This document shows positions 1-10,200 of a stretch of DNA of 40,004 nucleotides, in pieces. The position numbers and the translations under genes are program-made. The first letter of the stretch is position 1. Each line of letters starts with the position of its first letter. The stretch is from assembly GCA_000310025.1 (NCBI GenBank), contig FN648069.1:903299-943302 (forward strand), given 5' to 3'. The stretch comes from Ectocarpus siliculosus. Taxonomy: Eukaryota > Sar > Phaeophyceae > Ectocarpales > Ectocarpaceae. The notes below the pieces were generated by a model that was not told the DNA's origin, did not search any database, and saw only the letters and a program-made list of their open reading frames with translations.

Positions 1-297
1 GAAGACGCTCAATAATTCCCTTACCTCATATCGGCCCTGCCAACACAGGGCAACAGAACTGTTGGGCGTCTTCAAGACCGCCGTTGAAAACGTCAATGTT
101 GGAGAGGGCGCGGTTGCTGGGGAGAGATGCAGCACCGATTATGCACAACAACAACAAATAAGAGCCAACAATTGCACACGAGAAAAAAAAAAAGGGCCAA
201 CAATTCCATGAGTACACAAGAACCACCATAGATGACTCTAGTAGCCTTGCCACATATCAATAGAGCAGTAAGAGAAAACGTCAAGGTTATTAAGCAC

Positions 298-1609
298 CTG
301 CTTGTTGACGCGCACACCCAACGAGGTCTTGGTGACGTTGAAGACGATACCAGTCCTGCCGTGGTAGTACTTGAAGGGCATACCCTTGTGGATGGAGGGG
401 TTGCACTTGATGTCGACGTAGTCTCCACGCTGCAGCGTAAGAAGACAAGAGGAAGGAGACAAAAAAAAAAAAACAATGTTGCTGCAATATTCCCCACAAG
501 CAGTAGCTAGATGGTGAGGCACAGTTTTTTGACAGAAGCAATTGAGTTTGTTGTTCGCCTTCGCACCACGTACTGTACTTCGCCCTTCTTTTTCCTAGCC
601 TTTCCAACCAGCCGCATAGATTGCACACATGTTACAGCAGTCGCGTGTGGCCTTTAGCGGGGGAACGTTCTACCAGGCATCCAAACCGAATTGGACCACC
701 ACGTTTGGTCCCCCGCGCACCAGAAGCAGTGTAGGTCCGGTTTGCACACGCTAGATTGTCATCCGTCACCCCCCCCCCCCCCCCCCCCCGCGCAATGAAT
801 GCTGTCTCGTGAAAGCCATCATCTTGCTGGTCACCAATTCGAGCTCGGGGCGATTGACACCATCACCATCAACAAGGGACCTAGAGGTCTTCTGCCCGCT
901 CTATCTTCGCGAACCCTGGACACCGGGGCTCTCCCTGAACGCGTGCTGATCAAGTCAGAATCTCAACGCCACAATACGGCAACACCCACCCACAACGTAT
1001 TGTGATGACTTCGTTAAATCGGCACGCGTGTATAAAGAGGATAGCTCTGGCACTACTTGGATATTGAAGTAGGCCCAAAACATGCCCGACGGTTCTCTGT
1101 GAGCACGGTTCGTTTACACGGGACGCGCCGTCGACCTCGCGTACGTGACAAAATGAAAGCAATGATGCTGCTGGATGATGCGCAGTCTTCTGCCATAGGA
1201 TACACGAGGTATCACACACCCCGACTTTTGCATTTGAAAGCCTTATTACTCTGGAGCACGAACAGTCATGGTGCCGAAAACGGCGGCGTTGGAACCACCT
1301 CGTCGAGAGCTTTCCGAAAACGTATTGGTTGATGTCGACATCCTCTTCATGGTAGATGGTAGAGTCATCGAGCTTTGACAATCGGTACAAGGGGGTGTGG
1401 TATCTTGTGCAACCCTACGGGTACCTGCAGCAGCGCCAGCGCGTGTATGCTACGACGGAGGCGCTTGTTTCAAGGCATGCCAGAAAGTACCACGAGCCCC
1501 TCACCTTGTACTTCCTCAGGTAGATGCTGAGCTCGTTGACTCCGTTCTTGCCGAAGTCACGGGCGAACATGTCGCGCGTGCGCGCGCGGTAACCGAAGGA
1601 GTGCGGCAT
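298..1609 (-). CDS. RPL21: Ribosomal protein eL21 (60S), 5' part, two exons
   Basis: eL21 is a structural protein of the large cytosolic ribosomal subunit. Exon 1 is 1609-1505 (35 codons), starts at an ATG and encodes [20 protein letters not shown] followed by [15 protein letters not shown], the typical eL21 N-terminus. It ends at a GTGAGG donor. Exon 2 is 429-298 (44 codons), begins after an acceptor CAG with RGDYVDIK and continues through [14 protein letters not shown] and [14 protein letters not shown], the family's core motif. Both exons are phase 0 and intact. The intron between them is about 1.07 kb and holds a foldback element at 1208-1404. The C-terminal half is not seen. A CAG/GTAAGG-bounded stretch at 116-25 does not join in frame and lacks the expected basic segment, so the next exon is probably beyond the left edge. 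Family identity is near certain; whether this copy is functional cannot be judged from half of it. Confidence 0.9.
769..789. repeat. Homopolymer run of 21 C
   Basis: An uninterrupted C run lies inside the RPL21 intron. Similar C/G runs occur at about 12624-12637 and 14617-14632. Their exact length may be unreliable because homopolymers are prone to assembly and slippage error. Confidence 0.85.
1208..1404. mobile_element. Foldback (MITE-like) element, family A, copy 1
   Basis: The left end reads GGTATCACACACCCC and the right end GGGGGTGTGGTATC. The two ends are imperfect inverted repeats that also share the inner motif GAGCTTTGACAATCGGTAC in reverse complement. The centre contains a GAAAGCTCTCGACGAGG-like stretch that recurs in the copy at 30743-30914. 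It has no coding capacity. At about 197 bp it fits a non-autonomous DNA element. It sits in intron 1 of RPL21, so it would be removed from the mature message. I did not establish a target-site duplication. Confidence 0.6.
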
Positions 1610-4257
1610 GGTTACGCCTGTTGGTTTGACCTGCCGATGGCCGGTGGTGACAAGAGGTAACAGCAGTAACACCAGTAGGGTCGTGAGGACAAGGCAGCGA
1701 GCTGCAGCAAAACGCTGAGAGGAGCGAGGGTATCAGAAGCGTTGTGCAGGGTAGTTCGTGACTTGTGTCGAGAGTCACCCCCGAAATTCGCTCCCAGCAG
1801 GCAAGGTGCAAAAGCAGCCGCAGCGCCTGGCGGCTCGCGTGTGTGTAGGCCGGAGGAGGTGCACCCCGTAGAACACAAGCAGTTTTTCATCTCGTACGAC
1901 GAATCCTTTCTGGTTGCATCTGATGCCGTAGGCGGTCGAACGGCGACAACTGCCGGACACTGCCGGCCGGCATCGCGAGCACCAGCGTTCCGTCCTTTCC
2001 AGCTGGCAGCCGCACGATCTCCCAAAGCCATGCAATCGGTACACAAGGCTCGCACCTAGTGTCACGCGGCTTCATCGACCTTGCCACATACTACCCCGCG
2101 CCGCCACGCAGCAGCTCAAGGTTCCACATAAACGCTGGTCCAACACATGCATCCCCTATCTCTCGTTCCCCTACTCCCTTACCTTGGATGCGTGACTTAA
2201 GCTGGCTCCCGCAGCAAGTGAGAGAGCTCCAGCCCCGCGCTGCCATCGATTTCAGGGAGTTCCAAGACAATCACACGGCACACCCAAAGCCACAGGGGAT
2301 GGGATATTGACAGCCCCCCCCCTCTTTTTCGCTCTTTAGGCGAGTAACGCGTTCTGATTGGTCGGGGGTTGTTCGGCGTTGGTTCTGGCGGCCAATTCCT
2401 CTCCAGCGCCCTCTCCCCGTTCCGCATTCCGAGCACGCGGCGCAGCCGCGTGCCGTCCAGTTCGCGGCCGCTAGGCCGTGCTTTGGCCGTGGGTGAGGGT
2501 TAGGGTTAGGGCTAGGGTTAGGGTAGATGTGGGATTAGCAGCCTAGCCTCGCTCGTGTGAAGAACCTAGCCTTGCTACGTTCAACATCGGTCAGTCCGTA
2601 AAGAGTGACTATTTTACCAAAGTGTACTATAATAACCAAGCAAGGCTCCTTTTAGGCCCAGCTCTATTTGCCCACTCCCACAGCCCTCGCAGGGGCGGCA
2701 GATCAGCAGCATACACAAATAGTACACTACACTACTACCAGACCGCGGAGCACACGCGGTGCATCACATGTCTCCACGAAAGGGGAGGGATGATGCAGAG
2801 ATGCAAGAGAGCAGAGAGCAGAGAGGGGGATATAATGCAAGGCGGCGCAATGGGCGGTGTGTTTTCCAAACGGTTCAAGAGCCGTTTTTGTTTGGTCTGC
2901 CACACAGAGCAGTAGGTTGCTGCCTGTAGCGCGGTCGATGTACAGAAACCACGTGCCCACACGTACGCGATCAGTAATCGGCGAGGTACAATGCCAACAC
3001 GGGAGCGTGTGTAATAGATCCATGCAGTACACATTCATAGTGTAGACGTTCAACTGCACTGCGGGCTGAAAATAAAGTACCTGCACACGATTTACTTCCT
3101 CTCTCTCCTGTTGATTGATTTTTCCAAGACCCCAGATACATGTATATCATCATCACCCACGTCACTTCTGATGTCCAGTTTTTGGCACGTTGTGATTGTA
3201 CGCGGGTTAGGGTGTCCCACTGGCTCTAGCCTGTGGCAATACCTCTAGCCTGTGGCAATACGCCTGAAAGGTATTATTATTCTAGATCTGCGATTCATTG
3301 GTCATCGTGACCGCGTGACCCTCTGGGACCCGTGGGACCCGTGAAAAATAGGTTCCGAACATCTCGATTCTTGGGGAATACAAATTGGATTCTACGCTGA
3401 ACTATGTACAACCTAGTAAGACTGTCGTCGTTGGGGTACCCCGGGGAGAGGAGAAGAGAAATGAGCGACTAATCAAGTTGGTGTCCTCTGTACACGCAGG
3501 GTTGCCTTCTACAACACACACAGCACATTCTATGATATTCGCGGTGAACAACAAAATAGAGCCGAATGCGGAAATAAACATTTTCCCCGCACATGCGGGA
3601 TGAAATTGGTCGAAGCGATTTCTTCCGCCGCGCGCTGCCGTCTCCAACTTGCTCTTCACTGCTGTGCACACACTCTACCCCGGACTCCTCGCCCTCGCAG
3701 TCAAACTTGCTTCCGTTGAGCGAAAGCTCTTGTCCTGCTGGAGAGGGACGGGGCAGCCTTGGCCTGCCTGTGAGAGCATCACCCAGTGCACGAGGAGCGT
3801 GGAGGTGGGTTACTCTGCCGTTGGGATGGAGTCACAACGCACATTTCTGGTGTGCTTGCCATCTTGCTGAGTTTGTTGCAGCAGTATCATCATGCTCATA
3901 TGTGTACGGTACGATGTAGTGTCGTCTCCTGTTCTCGATCGGAGGACAGAGGGGGAGGAGGGGAGAGCACGGACAGTGGTGCAGGTTCATTATAGTGATC
4001 GCCTTGTTTCGCAATATGACTTGGAGGCTGTTTGATGAAGGGCGATATTAAGGGCAATACGCCCAGGAGTTGAACCCTTCGATCACGACTCCTCGGCGGC
4101 GGCGCTGTGCAGTAGTGGCGCCTTCCGTCAGAGGCCTATCTGGCACCAAGGCTTAGTGTTGTTACGGCCAAAAATTGCAGTCAACATCTCGCTATCTTGC
4201 TATTCGATTGTTGCCATATCGTGTGCAACACGCACAGCAGTGGAATCCACCAGCGGG
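1610..4257. other. Intergenic region between the divergent RPL21 and ABC transporter genes
   Basis: The two genes point away from each other, so this 2.6-kb stretch should contain both promoters. I see no recognisable coding exon; the open frames here are short and show no family similarity. It holds a telomere-like block (2491-2526), a short tandem duplication of CTCTAGCCTGTGGCAATAC (about 3225-3260), and otherwise no clear structure. I could not identify a TATA box or other core promoter element with confidence. Confidence 0.5.
2491..2526 (+). repeat. Interstitial telomere-like TTAGGG repeat
   Basis: About five to six TTAGGG units, one variant as CTAGGG, lie in the intergenic region. Shorter traces are at 9995-10009 and a longer block at 18210-18262. 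TTAGGG is the commonest telomere unit in many eukaryotes, including brown algae (established knowledge), so these are most simply interstitial telomeric repeats rather than a chromosome end. Confidence 0.85.
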
Positions 4258-7200
4258 ATGGAGGAGAAAATGGACGACGGTGCCATATCCTCGGATTTCG
4301 CCGTCGGTCAGGATCAAGACAACAGCGGTCTCCTGGTACGTAGATATGGGTTTCCCTCGCCTTCACCGCACACACTGTCGCGCGCAGTCAAGAAGAGTCG
4401 GCATCCGCTGCCCGCGAGGGAAATGAGGGGGTCCCGTTGAAATACGCCTCGAAACGGGGGCTTGCTACAGCTGTACTTGTCTGGTTGAAAGAGTCTATTA
4501 TCGTTGACTGGAGCCCTTGGCGCCCGAGGGGAAGAGGCACAGCGACGAGCAAAAGTTTGTGTTCGTCTGTCCAGTATTGGTGGTAGTATTTTTGCGGTTT
4601 ACGTCTTCACGGACATGTCGCCGGTTAATGGAATACCGTTAGGGAAGGGTGCCCAGAAGGAGGTGGGGTGTCATGGCTTGTTGGAATACTGAAAGCTTTG
4701 GCTCCTGTGTCGAGTTCGCCCGAACCAGAGGGAGTGCTGTGTAACCGTCAAAAATCATGTAGCATACGGACTTCGAGCACCACCGATGCGCCCCGCCCGC
4801 CCCCGTCCCTAAACACCTCCACGCGATGGTGCCTGTTTCGTTGTTACCCACGTGTTTTTCCCTCGCAGGACGCCAGCGATCACGACGGCAACTGGAGGTA
4901 CTACAAGCAGCAAGCCTACGAACAAAAGAGCATCGTCGGGCAACTCGCTTCCTTGCTCGAGACCTACGGGTACCACCTTCCCACGGTGAGTGGGGGGGGG
5001 AGCAACGCCTGTTTGTACCAACACAGTGTGATCCGTGAGTTGCTCGTTGGACAGACTATAATACGATTGTATCACGGCAGAGATTTCTTAGCGCCAGACC
5101 ACAACGATATGGCTGCGCTCACGAAGACAGGGGCAACGCTGGACGTGCCTGACGAATCAGCCAAACGCTGCCGTGACGCTATTTTGTGTCTAACCTCCGC
5201 GCACCCGGCCGCCATTTTGCTAACGGCGCACTCCTACAGTAGCGCCCACATTTTGCTCGAGGGTAATGGCAACATGTCTCCTAAGCGGGCATGCCTGCAG
5301 GCACCAGATCTCCGGTATTTCCTTCCCCACTCACCACACCCACCCGTCGATCGTTGCGTAGACAAATCGGTTTATTTCGGTATCTGGGTTGCCAAGCGGC
5401 TTTGTCGGACGATATCGCCGACGATGCTTTCAAATATGCCAGCTGCTTCTGCACGAATACCGTCATTCTGGCGTCCTCCTGTACGGCATCCAACTAACGA
5501 GGTCGATCGTTTTCTTCGCTAGGACCCACCACCGCACTACCCAGCACCCGGGCGCGCTTTTGCTTGCTTTCCCTCAGGACACGGGATCGCTAAAGGCGGC
5601 CTTGTCCGACCACCTCGCCCAGAGGGCCGAGCACGAGGATGCGCCGCCTTCTCCCCGACAGCGAAGGATCCTGTCGCAAGGCTCCGCCTTCATCACGGAC
5701 ACCTCTGCCACCAACCAGGTACAATTTTTCTCTGCAAACCTGACACGAAACGGTTGTGTAACGGTGTGCATCACTAATTCTCGTCGTCGTGTTGGACGCG
5801 TATGAAAGGGTTATTTGACGGCGTGCGTTACTCGTCGTAAGGTTGGACTCGTCTCGACGTCTAAAGTCTTCGCGAGACTAGAACATAATTGTCCACAGAT
5901 TTCTTCATGCTATCGCTATCTGTGGGGCCCGAGGGGGAGAGGGGGGGGGGAGCCACGTGCGTCTCACCCGTTAGAAGCCACTTGATCACCGGCAGAAAAT
6001 ATCGGTTGTTGTACAGTATGCATACGAGCCGAAAATGTAGCAATAGGGTTCCGTCATTCCCGTACCAATTATTTGTCGGAAAGCAAAGGGGAATTTACAC
6101 TTTATTGCATGCTCATATTTTTTCTCAGCTTACGAAGCGCACGAAGCATTCGTCCGAGAGGATATCAGCACCACTACCGTGATATCAAACATTACGTTGT
6201 ATCCCCCAAGACGAGAGCGTACACAGCTCAATACCACGGACGCATTTTATTGCTGTGTTACTTGCAGCAACCTTCGCCTGTTGATTTCTGTTGTCGTACG
6301 AGTCAATTACCGTGCGAAGTGGCTGGTGAGGTGCGGGTAATGGGCACATGACGCATGCCTGTGCCGTAGAACCTTGGTAGGCTGAACCACCGAACCCGAC
6401 ATGTTTCATTCTGGCATGCCAGCTTCTTCCCTAGAGGTATATAGATTTCCATCTGATGTACCGGCTTCTTTCCTAGAGCTTCATAGTTTTTCATTCTGAC
6501 ATGCCGGCTTCTTTCCTAGAGCTACATTACCTCTCATTCTGAAATTCCGGCTTCTTCCCTAAAGCTACATAGCTTTCCGTTGTACCCCTCGATACCGGCA
6601 AGTCTAGGAACATTGTACGGAAATGTATCTCGACACGTCTTGCAAGTCGGCTCTCGAAGGAACACACCCCGCAAGCACGCGTGAGAGAACAAACCACTCG
6701 GCAGATGCGTCGAGTCGAAACACAGGGTCAGGACGGTCTGTCCATGATCAGAGATCACTAACCTTTAGGGGGAGATGAGGGGACGCTCCACTACTACTGT
6801 GCGATGTAGTACCGTAAGCGGCGGAGAGATGGCACCCCCCCTAGGCCGACTTTCAAAGCTCGATTTTCTCCACAACCAAGATTGTCTGTACCGTACCGTA
6901 TACCGTATACCGTACCGTGGTATTCCGTAAGAGGCGGAGAGATGGCACCCCCACCCCCCCCTAGACCGACTTTCAAAGCTCGATTGCTCCACAACCAAGA
7001 TTGTGCTAACACGAATAATGGTGGTTCTGGAAACATCTCGTCGAGGTCTTTGTGTCCGTAGACGTATCGGGTTCTTTCCGCGCCCACTTGTTTGTGGAAC
7101 AATCGAGCTTTGAAGGTCGGTCTAGGAGGGGGTGCCATCTCTCCGCCTCGTACGGAATACCACGGTACGGTATACGGTACGGTACAGACAATGCTTTGGT

Positions 7201-10200
7201 GTGGAGTAATCGAGCTTTGAAGGTCGGTCTAGGGGGGGATGGGGGTACCATCTCTCCGCCTCGTACGGTGCGTGGTTAGTCAAACTATGTATTGTCATGT
7301 AGCGTGCAAGATTGAGCCAAATAAGCGTTGTTGCAGGTGGAACCATGCTGCTACGATTACAGCGCGACGAGCCAGAAGGGGTAAAAATTCAGGTGTACCA
7401 AGGAGAGCCCGAAAGCTCAACGTGCCGCGTCATCCTCTAGACCAAACACGACGCCTTCCCCGTCGCCAACTACATAGCGCAGTTTTGGTGCATGCCTCTC
7501 AAAGGATCAGAAACATGTTTACGACCGACATTTTTCCTTTTTCGTGCAAAATCATCCCTACCAGGAGAAGTTCGAGCAGATCGCGAGGGAGCTACCGCAG
7601 TTGGCCGGCGTCGGCTGCGAAGTGCGCGTCAAGGGCCTAGGCTACAGCGTGCAGAGGGCCAAGGGCAGCACCGAAGACCCCACCGTGGGCGACAACTTGG
7701 TGTCTCTGTGCAAGACCCTCATGTGCCTACCACTCATCGAGTGGCTGAAAAAGGGAAAGGTATCCTGAACATGAGACGCGTTGCACACAAGCTTCCCTTG
7801 ACAACCTGGCAGCAGTGCCCTGGACACAGGGTGTTGCAGATATGTAATAGTAAAGCGCTTATACGTCTCGTGGCCATGGGTGGCGTGGTCGAAATAACTC
7901 AAATGATGCCGCCAGAGCACCGCACAAAGCATCTCCCTATCGGCACCTCACGTGCCCACTTGTTGCTGAAACGGAGAGGACGAAACGAGGGTCACGTTAT
8001 CTTCATTGCCTCCTTAGTTCCGTGTATTTGGTTAAGTCGCAACTCAAAGCTATTCTCCTCGAGGACAGGATTTTTTCGCGGCGTGTTCCCCCACGGGTAT
8101 ATTGTAGTCTACACGCATGGGAAGGCATGGGCACATCGATGCTGGCTGGACCATGGGGTTTCCCACCCTTCCGAAACTCGATACAAAGATAAATTTACGC
8201 TTCGAACGTGTTTGCTGAGAGCGGGATCACCTTCAATACCAACTGGCTTGCTTATAAAGAAGTTTTTCGCTGGTGTGCTGAAAAGCCTGAAAGCGCGGTT
8301 CGTTGACCAACAACACATCGACCCCAAACACGATTGATTGTGCTCGGTGCAGGAGATGGAGACCAAGGTCATCCTGGATGATGTCAACGCCGTGTTCAAG
8401 CCGTCTACCACTACCCTTGTGCTCGGCGCGCCCGGCTCCGGCAAGGTGAACAAAACCGCATATAGAATCAATCGTGCACGCCCTATCCCTTCTTCGCCCA
8501 TATTCTTCACTTGCAAAGATATTTGGACCTGCCTCGCACCGATACTGTTTTTTTGCTCAAGGGCAATTCAGCCTGCTTTCGTGTTCGTTTCACTATAAAC
8601 ATTTCCTGGTAAATTCAGCTCTCCACCACTACCCTCGTGCTCGGCGCGCCCGGCTCCGGCAAGGTGCCACATCCTGAATCAGTATACGCTCAACCAAGCC
8701 CTGTTTCTTCACCCACAAAGGGGTTTGAGATTGCCTCGCGCCGTTGCTGATTTTATTTGACGTCATTTCAGCCTGCTCTTGTTTACTCTAGAAAATCTCT
8801 AGTGGAACACGCACTCCGTGTCAATCATCCCCACCCCTTTTCCTAACGCGTTTCATCCTGCCGTTGTTGAGAACTAATCAACAGTCAACTCTGCTCAAGT
8901 CACTGGCGGGGCTGCTCAAGCACGACGCAGGGCACGTGAACCAGGGCAGTGTCACGGTAAGCATGTTGGCCGTTTTCGTGAAGCCATGGACGAACATTTC
9001 TTGAATGGAAGAAGATATATTCTCGTCGAATATGTAGCTAATACCTTTTTCCGTGAACACCGTTCATCCTGCCCAAGGACGCTGCTAACCGGCCGATCCG
9101 TTTTTTCTAACTGTTAACGGGGTTGTTGGGAATCATAAGACAGGAGTAGACAAACAACAGAAAGGTAGATATAGGTGAAAGGGCAACCCAGGAATCTGCA
9201 TGAAGGGGGCGAGGAACGGTTTTGCAGGAATAAAGTCGGAGCAGGGAGGGCGCTCACCATCTATTGCGGAGTGACGGTGTTTTTAACTTTGCTTTGGTGT
9301 GGAAAAATGTGGGCACATTAAGCATTCTGAAGCCATCGTGAGAGCAGCAATCATCGTTGGAGGAGCTGGCAGGGCGCGTTCGCGCAGCTAAAGATGCCAT
9401 GTTGGGTCGCCCCACCCATGAGTTGCCTGCCAACTGCAAATAGCGCGCTCTCCTACACGTTTTTTGGCCTGAGCTGGGCAGTACTTCCCGGGTAGAGTAA
9501 GATTTCAAATCGAACCAATCTCCTAGGTCTTGACCGTTGCTATGGCCAATAGTACACAGCGCCGGCCGTCAAATGACAGCGCATGGCAGCAGCAGTTTCG
9601 CCAGTGAGGGCTAAGCCGTTTTCGAGTTCCGGCGAGACCTAACCAACACCCCCTCCTGCCGCGGTTACTTCTGTTTTTGCCTTCGCCTTCAAGTACAACG
9701 GGGCCACCAAGGAGTCTGGAAAGTTTTCTTTGCCCAAGGTGGCGCACTTCGCGGAACAGGTCAGAGAACACGTTCGACGTTAACTCGACATGCTGAAACC
9801 GTCCCTCGACATACCGCTTGGGTAAAGGGCGAGGTTTCGTAGGCAGGCACAAGCCGATGCAGACACTAGTGCTTATTTGGATCCGTCGGATTTGTTGTCG
9901 GCGTTCTAGTTCTTACGTTGTTTTCGAAAGAAAACATAAATGTACATAAGTGTGTGACAAAAGGTTTATCTTTCCCAATCGTTGAGCCTCTCGGGCTTAG
10001 GGTTAGGGTCGCTCGCTAATGACCCAGCGCACAGCGTCCGACGAAAATCGGCAGTAGTAGCACAACTGGTTGTCTCTACAACCCAACCTCGTTTCTTAAC
10101 TCAAGATTTGTCGCTGAGCTGACCTCGTTCTATCTCAGCACATCCGGGAGTTCATGTACAATTAGAACGAGTTACGCTTACCTATCCTCAGTTTGACCCT

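Larger units (their letters stand above)
4258..7759 (+). other. Transporter exons 1-4: cytosolic N-terminal region (residues 1-177)
   Basis: Exon 1 ([14 protein letters not shown]...) and exons 2-3 are acidic and Gln/Ser-rich and look like the poorly conserved cytosolic N-terminus of PDR proteins. Exon 4 carries [20 protein letters not shown], which matches the conserved 'ELPQMEVRFKDLS' entry to the first nucleotide-binding domain. All four exons are phase 0. Exon 1 is supported by frame, donor (GTACGTAG) and start context only, not by sequence conservation, so an extra or different first exon upstream is possible. Confidence 0.75.

Noticed and set aside
2491-2526. A true telomere or chromosome end
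   Set aside because: Only a few units, with unique sequence and genes on both sides; interstitial repeat is the simpler reading.
2060-4257. Additional 5' exons of the transporter or a separate small gene
   Set aside because: Open frames are short, overlap on both strands and show no conserved motif or paired splice sites.
9523-9852. Minus-strand ORF of 109 codons overlapping exon 7
   Set aside because: Antisense shadow of exon 7 ([20 protein letters not shown]), which has the conserved protein and splice sites.
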